The notes: generated from the sequence alone by a model not told the origin. A stretch of 64,000 nucleotides of DNA from Acanthacorydalis orientalis (GCA_034766995.1 CM068323.1:21393846-21457845); one strand, 5' to 3'; positions 1 through 11,501 are shown, counted from the first letter of the stretch. Numbers and translations: made by a program.

Positions 1-727
1 TAAAATTAAATGCTTTTCTTCTAAAAGTTACCAAGATCTAATGGAAGTAAGTTCAACTCAGAATATTAAGATTATTCCAAGTTTTAATCATCTGTAATTA
101 ATTTATTTCTACAAACAAATCAAAAATTGTCTCTTAAGTTTTCTTTAAAAATTATTGTTCATTAAAAAGATTTAGATATAACTTTTTACATTTTACTTCA
201 AACTTGAATTCATTAAAGTATAGTTTTTTCAAACATTTCTCTTACTAATTGTTTAAATTTTAACAGTCAATACTTAAAATTAGATTATTCATTTTTTCCC
301 ACAAATGTTTCTTTTTTTAATAAAACCCTAGTAACTATTTTTAAATAAATGAATGCATAATATCAAAATAATTTCCTTTAAGTTTACAACTAATTTTATA
401 AACATACTTTACTTTTATATATCGCTCTATTAAATTAATCTTATTAATTAATAGAATATTGATTTAAATGAAATATATGATTTTATTCTTATTATTACCC
501 ACTTTCTCTCTTGTAAGTTTATTGTTTAAAAAAATAAAACACATACAACTAAATCTCCTAACAAAGTATTTTTGTAATTTTGATATAGGATACGAACACA
601 TTTTCACTGTTAGAATCTAATTAAATTAACCAATATTCGTAATACCTCTTTATAGTGTCTCTCTATAAATTCAGAAAGTGGAATTGTATGTAGACTTAGG
701 TACAAGGGTTTACACATATCAACACAA

Positions 728-731
<4 letters not shown>

Positions 732-791
<60 letters not shown>
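732..791. repeat. Compound (AT)n-(TG)n microsatellite
   Basis: About 30 bp of AT followed directly by about 30 bp of TG. The pure switch suggests that one array arose by expansion at the edge of the other. Confidence 0.97.
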
Positions 792-793
<2 letters not shown>

Positions 794-912
794 TTTTAAA
801 ACAAAATAACTATTTCGAAAGTTTGCTTTCGAATAATTCAATACCTCATGAATAAAACAGAACTTCATTTGAATATTTAGCGATAAATGAATACAAGCAG
901 ACTCTCAAATCG

Positions 913-915
<3 letters not shown>

Positions 916-953
<38 letters not shown>
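916..953. repeat. (TA)n microsatellite beside a splice acceptor
   Basis: Nineteen TA units ending 51 bp before the acceptor of the LHFPL exon. Confidence 0.97.
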
Positions 954-956
<3 letters not shown>

Positions 957-1004
957 TTATAAAGAAAAAAATTTGTATTAAATTCCACCCTCAATGTGTT
1001 ACAG

Positions 1005-1103
1005 GTTTAATGGTAGCTGCTGGTGCTGCAGTTTATCCAGTCGGATGGGATAATCGAGAAGTTCGGGAATCTTGCGGTGCGGCATCAAACGTCTATAGAT
1101 TAG
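1005..1103 (+). CDS. LHFPL-family tetraspan membrane protein, penultimate coding exon (partial gene)
   Basis: Internal exon of 99 nt between an acceptor (TTACAG, ending 1004) and a donor (GTTAGT from 1104), with phase-1 boundaries on both sides. Translation starts in the codon shared with the upstream exon and reads LMVAAGAAVYPVGWDN, REVRESCGAASNVYRL, then one base of a glycine codon. The run G-L-M-x-x-A-G-x-A-x-YP-x-GW-D-x-x-EVR-x-x-CG matches the end of the third helix and the start of the second extracellular loop in the LHFPL family, which includes LHFP/LHFPL6, LHFPL2-5 and insect Tmhs-like proteins. The loop cysteine is present. Family members are roughly 200-residue, four-helix proteins, several of them auxiliary subunits or partners of channels and receptors. 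The subtype cannot be set from these residues. The open frame extends 5' to an ATG at 887, but that stretch is mostly an IYIYIY translation of the (TA)n tract and is intron. Confidence 0.85.
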
Positions 1104-2704
1104 GTTAGTTTTGAATATAATGTATACGCAGTTATATATATATATATATAATCACAACTCCATTAAATAACGAATAGTCGAATAAATTTTGCTCATTAGC
1201 ATGAGTACATGTTTTAAAACAGATTATAAATTATCATGTGTGTAATAAAAATATAACAGTAATAATTATTAAAATAAATTATATTTATTTCAAATATTAA
1301 CTTGAAGATTTTAATTTCTCAATAATATTTCAGTTGTGATTCTTATCCGATTTATTTTTCGTAATAAAAAATATATTTTATTAATTAGATATAGAATTAA
1401 ATATGGATTTTAATTCTGAAATCATTAATCAATTATTTGATGTCATAACCACTTTAATATAATCATCAAGTGAAAAGTATTTTTAAATAGATATACACAC
1501 ATTTTTCAAACCGCACTTTCCTTTAGTTTCGAACAATGCTTTGTGCTTTCCCTCTTGAATCCAAAACTAGTTCAAGGTCTAATTTATTTAACATCAAAAC
1601 AGAAATCTCATACAACACTCGTTTACTTCTATTCGTTTTAATTTTACGAAATATTCCTCTACAAATATCTGTTTTAAAATGTTCATGTACAAATATGAAC
1701 AATATATTTCATATTGAAATATAACAAACAAAGGGACATTCAATTAAAGATCTATTTATACTCGCAATGAACAATAATAATTTTTTTGAAAAATAATATC
1801 GTAATCAATTTCGATTGAAATGTATTCATATATAATGTATGCAGATCTACCTTTTTGACATAATTATTCCTGATATTTTCAATAAAATACATTTGCAATA
1901 CTAGGGATAAATATGTCAGTATAACAATTTTTATCAAATACATTTTCAGATAATAAAATAATATTTCCTGATACTTATTTTTTCTACAAACAAAAATATA
2001 ATGCCCGAATTTAATGCTTATTCAATAAATATTTGAAGTTAAAAAGAAATTTCATTTATATATAATAAGGTAGAAAATTCAATTCATATTTTCTTTGAAT
2101 ATTCTTAAACACGTATTTATTATTGAAAAAATCTTTGTTATTTTTATAACAGAAATATTTTTATCATTTACACATACATTTTAAGATGATATATTTTAAT
2201 AAATAACTTTATATTTTAAATAGTCAGTATAATTTAGATTTTATTTCTTGTATTTTTACCTTCGACGATTACCAGTTCTTAAATGATCCCCACGTCAGAA
2301 AAGCAAGATGCGAATTATAATTGAAGTAAATACCTGTAGAGAACTGGCGTGATTAATCTAATTTTTTTTCTATTTGAACCTTACGCTTGTTTTAATTGAA
2401 TCTCATCCGTAGTCAATCCAATATATTTACCATCGTAACACAAAAAATATACGATACATAACAAGTGAAATTAAATTGATTGATTCAGAATATTTTAAAA
2501 AGTACTAATAGTATTTGAAATTTCCTTTAAAATGAATTTTATTCAAATACAATTGTTAACTTACAATAAATTTCATAATATTCATTCATCTATATCTGTT
2601 TTTACGACTTTTTAATTTTAATGGGTTCGAATGTGTGTACATTTGAAAAAAAACAATTAATTATGATACGAACATTGCTCATAAATTCAAGTACATTCGC
2701 AATA

Positions 2705-2868
2705 AATAAAACGTATTGACACTCTTACCATAGTCTCCCTCACTGACATCAAAAATATTACATGTGCACGATGCGTTTCCCACAAATTAGTTGTTGATTC
2801 AACCCGTATTGTGGTTTTTCGGTAGTTATCAACTCGACGCAGAGCTCAAAAGTATATAACACCAAATA
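2705..2868. other. GC-elevated intronic patch
   Basis: About 160 bp inside the large intron with mixed composition and no simple repeat, between AT-rich stretches. No reading frame or splice pair stands out. It could be an intronic enhancer, but that is inferred from composition alone. Confidence 0.25.
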
Positions 2869-2978
2869 TTAAAAGCAAAAACCGTAATAAGCGAAAAACA
2901 TCAGTGTGAAATATATGAAAACAAACATAATTTGCAAATTATTTGACCGGATAATTTCTAATTCTTCAAAAAGAAATG

Positions 2979-3039
2979 AACACACACACACACTGAATAT
3001 ATATATTTATATACTCGTATATCTATATATATATATATT

Positions 3040-3072
<33 letters not shown>
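2979..3072. repeat. (CA)n then interrupted (TA)n microsatellite
   Basis: Short CA run (2979-2993), then TA units broken by TTTATA, CTCGTA, CTA and TTTG interruptions, suggesting an old array. Confidence 0.95.
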
Positions 3073-3074
<2 letters not shown>

Positions 3075-4367
3075 GTATGCATTTTGTGTACATTAAAGAA
3101 GAAAAAAATAAATCATCTCATTATTTAATAAAGAAGTTACCTTGTTCAAAGATTAAAAAATCAAAAATTAATAATTCAGGGGAACTCATGGCGACTGAGA
3201 GTTAATTCAGTTGAAAGCAGATATTGTACATTATTCATGTCTACTTTCTTCGTACTCTTTCCATCTCCGACGAAAAACAGATTTCCGCTGAAATTTGGCG
3301 TAAAAATGTGCTTTGTTTAACCATTTCAGCAGCCATACATTTTTAAATTCTTTTAAGTATTTCTTTGTTTGCGTTTCCACAGTTACTTAATTATAGAACG
3401 TGTGCTACGTATTCAAAATATGTATAATGTATCAATTGACATTTACTTTTAATTAAATATGATATATAGTATTAACTGCATATAATTTACATTAACACTC
3501 CATTACGATATCTACTTATTATTATCAATATATGTATTACCATAAATTTAATAACAAATATTTACAATACTATAAAATTAACAAATAAAGGCTGTTATAA
3601 AGCATTAAGTAGGACATTACAAAATATTATTTAAAAACATTTAATATTCTTAAAATTGAAATCATAATTAAAATTTTTACATTAAAATGAAACATATATA
3701 TATATATATATATTGTTGTATACTGGAGAGAGTTTTACAATTGCAATATAATATGAATATAATATAATAATTGAATGTAATTGTGAATTAATTGATCACA
3801 TTTACACACTCATATTTATGAATGCTTAATGCGAAATGTTTTGATAAATTCCAACAAATGTACGGGACTATTTTTGTATTTCCAGTTATCAAACAATGAC
3901 AATAAAAATTTCATCTCATAATTTTAATATCAAATTTGCAGTTAAACTTTAACAAAACTGTTTTATGAATATGTTTCAAACCATTGTGTAATTAATATGC
4001 CAGCATGAATAAATTTTTTTTTAAAAAAAAACAATAGCAGTTACTACATAAAATATAAAATAAAACGGATAATATAATTTCACGGAATTAAATAATAATT
4101 ATTTCTAATTAACATTGAATAACATATATTGAAAAAAATAGGTTTTCGTCAGGATTAGCATTAGTCTATTTCAAAATATTTAAATATTTTTATGTTTTTG
4201 CTTTTTATCAGCACTGTGTAGTTTATCAAATTCGACATATTTATAAAAAAATACTCAAAGTATCTACTTAAGGATCAACTGAATGAGTTTACTTACAAAA
4301 ATTCAAAGATATAAATGAATAATAAATAATTATTTCGAATTTGTTGAATTATATTTAAATTCAATTT

Positions 4368-4373
<6 letters not shown>

Positions 4374-4409
<36 letters not shown>
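4374..4409. repeat. (AT)n microsatellite
   Basis: Eighteen pure AT units within the LHFPL intron. Confidence 0.97.
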
Positions 4410-4412
<3 letters not shown>

Positions 4413-5072
4413 ATTAAACTCTTTAAATAATGAACATATTTGATATTTAGATCAGATACGTCAGTATAACAGCCAGTTTGTTATAATGTCAGTAATACGG
4501 TTTGAAATCTGAACATACACCCATTTACCCAATAACAATAATAAAAAACAGCAGCTCGACGTTAATTAAAAAAATGTTCTTTCATATAGAACGTCGCTAA
4601 TCCGCACCAACATTTATATAGATTCATATCAAATAAACCAATATATAAAAAGATTTATATCAAATTGATTGTTCTGAGTGATTGACTTGAGTACATGATT
4701 TATTGACTGTTAAATTGACGCACCCCTGAAAATTGTTCAAAAGCCCAATTTTACGTATTGAAAATAGGGTCATACAGTACTATATAATCATGTTGGATTT
4801 TATGCCGGTATTAGCACTCATAACTCAATGCAAAACGTACACAAACTATGCCGGAGGTAAAATAGAAGTATTGGTATGTTTACAAATACGTTCTTCACTA
4901 CCTTTTTACCCTAACCAACAACGTATTCAAATCATATGTTAATACCTAATGAATTCAATATGAAATTTGAATAATGCATATACGTTTCATGATCTATCGT
5001 TCCAGATACTACAAGAAAATACATATATTCATTCATATGCATATATTTGTAAATACTTGTGTACGTACATAT

Positions 5073-5081
<9 letters not shown>

Positions 5082-5122
<41 letters not shown>

Positions 5123-5124
5123 TA

Positions 5125-5176
<52 letters not shown>
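5082..5176. repeat. Two (AT)n arrays split by a short spacer
   Basis: Arrays at 5082-5117 and 5133-5176, separated by GTACATATACATA-like sequence. It is one of the longest AT blocks in the window. Confidence 0.97.
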
Positions 5177-5178
<2 letters not shown>

Positions 5179-5510
5179 TTTTTAACATGTATGTGCTTAT
5201 ATCTATCTTGTACATATTTATTTATTTAAATACATAAAACCTACACTTATATTTGCGAAATAGAAATTGCGGAAGGTGTGGTCGTTATTAGAACTGAAAA
5301 TAAACATACCTTGAATATTTAATATAAATCTTGTTCAATTACCAGAAATCAATTTTATTTTTCCTCTGAAAAATATATGCAATCATAAAATGACTACTGA
5401 AAAACTGACGAAGTCGAACACATGCACACACAGTGGCGGATTAAGAGGGGGTCGGATTGGGCGGTCACCAGGAGTCTCGTGAGCAAGAGAGACCCCGTTA
5501 ATGATCCGAA

Positions 5511-5647
5511 GAATTATGCGATATTTGAATCCTTGACGTTTTTTTCGAGCAAAAATCGAAAGTCTAAAAACTGAACTTTTTTCTGTATAGATCGAATCTA
5601 ATAGACATAACAAATAGGTTTCATGTGAAAATCGAAGCTTGGGATAA
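5511..5647. repeat. 315-bp tandem repeat, copy 1 (internally deleted)
   Basis: Begins with GAATTATGCGATATTTGAAT (5511-5530) and then runs straight into CTTGACGTTTTTTT at 5532. In copy 2 the same two landmarks are 199 bp apart, so about 178 bp is missing here. The remainder, from ATCGAAAGT through GACATAACAAAT to GGGATAA, matches copy 2 closely. Confidence 0.85.
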
Positions 5648-5962
5648 GAATTATGCGATATTTGAATCGATTTTCAATTTTATGTTCAGTTCTAAGCTTA
5701 TTACGACCTCAACAAATACTTTCTAGGGCTTTGAAATTGGTTTAATGCTTGTTTTACGTCTTTTTGTTCATAAAAGAACAGATTCGTGTTAAAAAAACGA
5801 AAATTGATTTCTAAAAATTTTTCGGCTAAAACTTAAGGTATTACACCTTGACGTTTTTTTTGGCTAAAAATCGAAAGTATAAAAGATGAACTTTTTTCGA
5901 TACAAATCGAATCTAATAGACATAACAAATATGTTTCATGCGAAAAATGGGGCATGGGATAA
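5648..5962. repeat. 315-bp tandem repeat, copy 2 (full length)
   Basis: Full unit from GAATTATGCGATATTTGAAT at 5648 to the same motif at 5963. It includes the landmarks TTTTATGTTCAGTTCTAA, TACTTTCTA, TTTACGTCTTTTTGTTCATA and CTTGACGTTTTTTT (5847). It contains no long reading frame. The unit is seen directly by aligning the repeated landmarks. Confidence 0.9.
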
Positions 5963-6228
5963 GAATTATGCGATATTTGAATCGATATTCAATTTTATGT
6001 TCAGTTCTAAATTTATTCCTAGCACAAAAAATACTTTCTAAGGGTTCAAAATTAGTTTGATGCTTGTTTTACGTCTTTTTGTTCATAAAAGAACGGATTC
6101 GTGGCAAAAAAAAAATTCATTTCTAAAAAATTTTCGACTAATATTTAAGAGGTATACTTGATGTTTTTTTTTTGCTGAAAATCGAAAATTTTAAGGTGGA
6201 CTTTTTCAATACAGATCGAATCTAGTAG
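5963..6228. repeat. 315-bp tandem repeat, copy 3 (3' truncated)
   Basis: Starts with the same motif and keeps all internal landmarks, with CTTGATG in place of CTTGACG at 6157. It breaks off inside ATCGAATCTAGTAG where a TAG/TA simple repeat begins, about 50 bp short of a full unit. It is more diverged than copies 1 and 2. Confidence 0.85.
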
Positions 6229-8490
6229 TAGTAGTATATATATATATATATATATTAGTTCCGTAACAACTATACAGAATGAATCGTTAATCAGTTTTCA
6301 CGCAAAAAAAAAACACTTATTAAAGATTAATTGTCTATACACTTTTAATGAAAATATTTATTAAATTACTAACACATCCAATTTAAACAAACTTTTTACC
6401 TAAATAAGGGTAATGTGAAGTGTAGTGATACTAAGATCAAAGTAAAAATTAAATTACAAAAAACAGCTTGTTAAGTTAATTTGCGGCTTAAAAATATTGA
6501 CTCTAAAGATGAAGAGTTTGCTATAAAAATAAATAACGCCCTAATGGTTTCAATTTTAGATTCACCGAAGTCGAATATAATTTTAACCCCTAATGTAATC
6601 ATGTAAACATTTCAATGAAAACAGAAGATAAGCAATGATTTAGAAAGTCTAGTGACGTGTACATCTTCAATTTTTCAATGTATGTGAATAAAGAGGAAAG
6701 ATATATATAAAAATAATATAAATAAAAGGTTTCATCAATAATTAACATTTTTAACTTTACTGGAGTGTTAAAACTTCTAAAATTAGGGTTTTTGAAATAT
6801 ATTAAATTAAATATAAATATAACATTTAAAAAAATATTTTTTCAAGAAATAAGTAGATTTGATTATAAACATTTGTTAAAATCAGTTGTGATTATTAAGG
6901 ACTATTAGATTCCACAAAATATTTTGTAAAAAATTAAGATAAATAAAATAATAATAAATCTGGAGACATTTATGAACTCACGAAAGATTTTTATATACTT
7001 CATTACTGAATCAATGTAAAAATAAAAATCATCCTCCCAATTTTTACAATTAGGGATAATGAACGATCTTTCCAACACGATAAAATTGTTAAACGAAAAC
7101 AAAAAACCTTGACACTTCCAACAGAATATTGTAACAAGTTAATACTTTTCTGTCGAGTATAAAAATATACGCCTTCCTTAGATCAACATCACTGGAGCAT
7201 AAAAATGAATCCCGGAATGTCGTTTCAAATCAAAAAGTAGTTTTCAAATTTGATTGTTTTTAGTATTGGGTATACAATATATATATATATATATATATAT
7301 AGCCTTTAAAATAATATACTCTTAAAATACAATACATAATATTCATAGAGGTATAATCATATTATTTCCATATTAAATACCAAAAATGTACTCTTACTGA
7401 TCTTATTTCGAGTGATTTTTTTTTAATATATAAAAAAGACCTAACAACATCATAACAATAATAATAAAATTTATTATACTTGATATTTACAAGTATTTTA
7501 AATAATTTTATACACTTTAATAATTAATATGAATTATACTTCTATTTTATGAAATGAATTTTGCAAAAACTATACTTTTACGTTTTAACATTTTACAATA
7601 ATGCCTGTTTAGAAATTGAATTGTTTTGAAATTAATTAAAATTAAAATCATTTACTTTATCATTTCTAAAGTAATTGTTATAATGAAGAATTAATATTCT
7701 TCTATCTTTGAAAGTCTCATAACATTATTAAAAATGTGCAAAAAGTTTGTTTTGTAAATATATAGAAATACTGAAATATTATTATTTACAGAAATTAAAT
7801 AAATAATCTTATCACAGAAGGTACATATCAATTTCAACAGGAAATTCTATTCAAGTTCACCTTACACTTTTGATAGTTTTAATTAGCAATTATTAGTTTG
7901 GAACATTTAAAAGGGTTACTGTATTACTATCATAGTTACTGATTGAGGATATAAGAGGGTCGGAATGACGCGATATAGAATGTTTCAAGTTGGATGTTTA
8001 TGTTGTTATGTATTCAGTTATTGCAGGAATGTTTGTTTCCTTGTAAATGTAAACGTCTCTATTACGTATTAATGGTCAGTAACAATTTAACAGAGTATTC
8101 AGATTTTTTTAAATTATGATTATACCTCAGACATACAATACTGTTTGTTTCTAATTTATAACTAAATCATTAAAATTGTAAATTCACGTTTGTTAGATAT
8201 TTAAAATATTCAAAAACAACATATAAAAAGTACGATTTTTTAGTGTATATTCCGAAATGTTCAAAACAATCTGATGCTATAATAAAAAAATGTTAATGGA
8301 TGGAGGTAGACTTTTCACGTAGATAATTAAATTTAATAAATTATTATTATATTTAGTATGGTATTTTCATTATACATATTTCAGTTTTGAAAAATGGTAC
8401 GGATATTTTATAAACATTTAAATACCTATCGTGTTATATGAAATTTTAAGGATTTTAAGTATTTTTTTCAGTTTAAAACAAACTGAATCT

Positions 8491-8493
<3 letters not shown>

Positions 8494-8545
<52 letters not shown>
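8494..8545. repeat. (AT)n microsatellite
   Basis: Twenty-six uninterrupted AT units in the LHFPL intron. Confidence 0.97.
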
Positions 8546-8548
<3 letters not shown>

Positions 8549-9205
8549 ATGGTTTCTATACTTTTACAACACCAGTTTCAAGCAAATATTTATATATTAT
8601 TTTGCAGTCAGTATTTGAAAAGTTGTATTCCGTTTATTTATTAAATAAACATTGAATGTTCAAAATGAAAGAAAAACTTTCACTGCCTTAAACTTTTCCT
8701 TGCAAATAATTTATTTTATGTTATTTTTTTTGTAATATACGATCTAATTATTTATTTACAAAAATTGAATATTCATTCAATCCGAAATTGTGATGATAAA
8801 ACTTTTTTCAAATAATTGTAAAGAATAACAAATTCATTAATTATATTATCTTACATACATACATATATATATATAAAGAAGAGTTCAAGACAGGCAGAAG
8901 ATAATTGTTAAAATATCCTTACATATTTTTTTTCTAAAGCTATCTGTTGTTTTTATGAAACTGGATGTTGAAAAAGAGAACATCTTAATTTTGATATGAT
9001 ATTTTACTTTCAAATAAACACACGCACACTACTTAAATACAGTTTAGTTTTCTGACAGGAAACCATATATTAAAAAAAATCGATTAAGTTAGAATCAACA
9101 TTATACATCAACGCAAGTTTTCTTTAAAATGATTTATTTATGTAATTATAACAAGTTCGTCGAATCAATTTATTACGAACACTTTTATACGTACATAAAT
9201 GAAAC

Positions 9206-9210
<5 letters not shown>

Positions 9211-9246
<36 letters not shown>
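9211..9246. repeat. (TA)n microsatellite
   Basis: Eighteen TA units in the intron. Confidence 0.97.
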
Positions 9247-9249
<3 letters not shown>

Positions 9250-9508
9250 AAATACGCGCTTAAATGAATACACAGATAAATACATTATAGTGAAAAACTC
9301 CGCTCGTATATCTTTCATCCTACGTCTTTCACGCAGATTAATGACATTAGAGACGAATCCTCCCTTTGCTTATTTTCCCAGACTGTGGAGTTCTGTTTGA
9401 CAAATCAATTGTTTTATATAAAATGTGGTAGTATTTAGATCAGATTTTTATGTCTAGAATAATTAATTTCAAGTATATTTTTTATTTTTCATTCTTTGTC
9501 TCTTAATG

Positions 9509-9532
9509 TATATATATATATATATATATATA
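9509..9532. repeat. (TA)n microsatellite, short
   Basis: Twelve TA units in the intron. Confidence 0.95.
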
Positions 9533-9824
9533 AATCTTTGTGTGTAACGAATAACTAAAGAAAAATGTTAAATTTCATCATTATTTTGTGTTTCTATCAA
9601 TGTAAATATAGAATCATTATTTGTTATTAGTATTGAATTAGTATCATAGTTTGTATCCCATTGGCGAATATACAGTTGATACGTAAATAGTGAATATAAA
9701 TACTGACTATGCATTTTAGCTTGAAAATAGTAAACGTTACAAAACAAATATATTTGCTTATAACAGTTCGCATTCTGCAAAATTGAAAATACATAATTTT
9801 CTAGTCATATCGAAACTATAGAAG

Positions 9825-9827
<3 letters not shown>

Positions 9828-9865
<38 letters not shown>
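9828..9865. repeat. (AT)n microsatellite
   Basis: Nineteen AT units in the intron. Confidence 0.97.
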
Positions 9866-9868
<3 letters not shown>

Positions 9869-10460
9869 TTTACATATTAGAATTTACAAGTGCTTTTATT
9901 ATACAATGCATATATTTTCACATTATATAGTTTATGATTTTTTAACATATATTTTGCGCTCTATCATATAATAATTTCTCTATTCTGACAACGTTTTAAG
10001 TTAGACTTAATTAATGAAATTCTTTTACTCCACTTCATTCAACTTCGATTATACTGATTTCATATTCTTCTGAAAAATATTATAAAATATAGTTTCGTTC
10101 TTGTAAAGATTTTAAAATATCTGTTTACATTCAAAATAAAATATTGCTTGAATTTCGTCCATCTGCTGAATGTAATCTGAAATTCCATTTGTGGTCACTT
10201 TTTCAATTTTAATGTTATAATAAAAAAATATATTGCTTGTCCTGTTCGAATATAAATAACCAAATAGCGAAATTGACACCGTATTCCAAAAAAAAAATTT
10301 TTATTATTTCTTATGGTTTCGTCCCGTTTTCTTTTATTTATATCTTTACCTTACAAACATAACCTCATTTCGATTTACACCGCCATTACGGCAATATTTC
10401 CCGATGTCATTTCGATAATAGCAGACATATATCATTGAAATGTGTTTCTTTTTTCCGCAG

Positions 10461-10579
10461 GAACGTGTCACCTATCGTGGAGTGTCTACCTGCTCGCAAG
10501 CGCAATGCTCATCTTAGTTCTGTGTTTCTGTTTGAGTTTTTGGGCGTCTCGCGTCAAGACAGGATCGTTCAGAATCTGA
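10461..10579 (+). CDS. LHFPL-family tetraspan membrane protein, terminal coding exon (fourth helix, C-terminus, stop)
   Basis: The exon begins right after the acceptor CCGCAG. Its first two bases complete the glycine codon begun at 1103. It then encodes TCHLSWSVYLLASAM followed by LILVLCFCLSFWASRVKTG and SFRI, ending in TGA at 10577-10579. The join Y-R-L-G-T-C matches the family pattern at the end of the second extracellular loop, where a second conserved cysteine precedes the fourth membrane helix. The hydrophobic span from SWSVYLL to LSFWA is about 23 residues and fits that helix. The basic RVK just after it suggests a cytoplasmic tail of about ten residues. A tail this short resembles the LHFP/LHFPL6-type branch more than the long-tailed ones, but that is a weak inference. 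With exon 1005-1103 it gives about 72 residues of the protein. Base composition is clearly richer in G+C than the intron. Confidence 0.88.
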
Positions 10580-11130
10580 GTGTACAGCAGCGGCATGCTA
10601 TCCGACGTGTGACTGTTCTGGGCGCTTCTAGATCTACGGTCGCGACCACATCGACGTCCTCGTCAGCCCCCGGGAACAACACGCCTTTGATTCACCCGCA
10701 ACCACCCCCACGCTGCTTACGCCGCTCGACTGACATAGAGAACGGTTTTGCTTGACTTGTTCGCCAGTGGTGAATCAGTGATGTGCGGTGATTTACTAAC
10801 TCCGTCGACCGTAAAATGAACATTCGCGGAGGCCGAATACACTCACACAAACCATCTCTCTCGCACGTACACGCATTCTGTATATTATCTTAAAATCAGT
10901 GAGCGATTCATATGACGTTAGTTACGGAACTATTTCATACAGCAAAGTTTTGTTTGACGACAACACTGCCGTGCTTGCTACTCTGAAGACCGTGGTTCAT
11001 GGCGCACGAATATTCACATGTTTTTGCAACGATGACGATGTTTCGTTTTATAATTCACCCCTCGCGTTAATTTTCTTTTGTCGTTAATCTAGATATAATT
11101 CTCCTTTAATAAATAAATCATTTTCTTTGC
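10580..11130 (+). other. 3' UTR of the LHFPL-family gene
   Basis: Sequence between the stop codon and paired poly(A) signals. It is conspicuously richer in G+C than anything nearby up to about 10870, then becomes AT-rich. A different frame (+1 phase) is open from upstream of the acceptor through to 10755 and ends with a Ser/Thr/Pro-rich stretch. The LHFPL frame stops at 10577, so that second frame is taken as chance or as a possible alternative tail. The end at about 11130 is inferred from the AATAAA pair, not seen directly. Confidence 0.6.
11108..11117 (+). terminator. Overlapping AATAAA poly(A) signals
   Basis: Two AATAAA hexamers overlap at 11108-11113 and 11112-11117, about 530 bp after the stop codon. 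Composition shifts from mixed to plain AT-rich just after this point. They are the most plausible cleavage and polyadenylation signal for the LHFPL-family transcript. In AT-rich DNA the hexamer is common by chance, so position is the main support. Confidence 0.5.
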
Positions 11131-11438
11131 ACCATTTACGATGAAATTTCAACAATGTAAACATTAAACAACAATGAAATACCCTTTGAATTGGTAATAT
11201 TTAACTTTGTTTACACGAAGACTAAATAACTATGAAAACAAGTTTCAAAATTAACCGCAAAATATTTCTAATACATTATATCATTTTTTTTAAAAACATT
11301 TAAGTTTCTACTAAAAAACATTCAACCTCATTAGAGAACCGTATATTTGAATTTAAGTTTAAATACTTCATCATTTTATATTTTCAAAAAATGACAGTCT
11401 CCAATTTTAGAAACTTAAGACAGTCTATTACTATATAC

Positions 11439-11441
<3 letters not shown>

Positions 11442-11498
<57 letters not shown>
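11442..11498. repeat. (AT)n microsatellite, long
   Basis: About 28 perfect AT units, starting some 310 bp after the presumed poly(A) site. Confidence 0.97.

Positions 11499-11501
<3 letters not shown>

Larger units (their letters stand above)
1..1004 (+). other. Intron of the LHFPL-family gene (3' part)
   Basis: Noncoding AT-rich sequence upstream of the first visible coding exon. It ends in the acceptor TGTTACAG at 997-1004, with a weak pyrimidine stretch before it. It holds two long simple repeats, a (TA)n/(TG)n compound tract and a pure (TA)n tract close to the acceptor. The donor of this intron and all earlier exons lie outside the window. That it is an intron is inferred from the exon that follows. 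Confidence 0.75.
5431..6232. mobile_element. hAT-like transposon relic: terminal sequence plus internal 315-bp repeats
   Basis: A sharply GC-rich segment starts with CAGTGGCGGATTAAG at 5431. This is the style of terminal inverted repeat seen at the ends of many hAT-superfamily elements. It runs to about 5500 and is followed directly by diverged tandem repeats reaching 6228, where a TAG triplet run and a (TA)n tract begin. The 8 bp before it (TGCACACA) could be one target duplication, but no second copy and no reverse-complement CCGCCACTG end was found downstream. No transposase frame is visible. It is therefore a nonautonomous or truncated copy. Family assignment rests on the terminal motif only. 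Confidence 0.45.
1104..10460 (+). other. Large phase-1 intron of the LHFPL-family gene
   Basis: Intron of 9,357 bp from donor GTTAGT (1104) to acceptor TTTTTTCCGCAG (ending 10460), the latter with a good pyrimidine tract. The flanking coding bases join to a glycine codon in frame. Its content is AT-rich sequence, about a dozen (TA)n tracts, the hAT-like/315-bp-repeat element at 5431-6232, and a modest GC-elevated patch at 2705-2868. No other exon is evident inside it. Confidence 0.85.

Noticed and set aside
887..1004. Upstream part of the frame that contains the LHFPL exon, with an ATG at 887
   Set aside because: It translates a (TA)n array into IYIYIY and precedes a clear acceptor at 1004, so it is intron.
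2272..2347. Inverted repeat CCAGTTCT...AGAACTGG with a 60-nt loop, considered as a microRNA precursor
   Set aside because: Only 8 bp pair; the loop-side sequence does not continue the stem as a precursor would.
4557..4596. Inverted repeat CGACGTT...AACGTCG
   Set aside because: Seven-bp arms at 26-nt spacing are expected by chance in 64 kb.
4967..5237. Several 60-90 codon frames over TA arrays here and throughout the window
   Set aside because: They are translations of (TA)n or (TATG)n repeats (IYIYIY, HTHTH, CVCVCV) and carry no coding signal.
5383..5613. Minus-strand 76-codon frame over the hAT-like terminus
   Set aside because: The frame spans the transposon end and the first 315-bp repeat, so it is a chance frame, not a transposase fragment that can be recognised.
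10899..11087. 62-codon frame in the LHFPL 3' UTR
   Set aside because: It starts at GTG, not ATG, lies within the UTR after the stop, and has no recognisable content.
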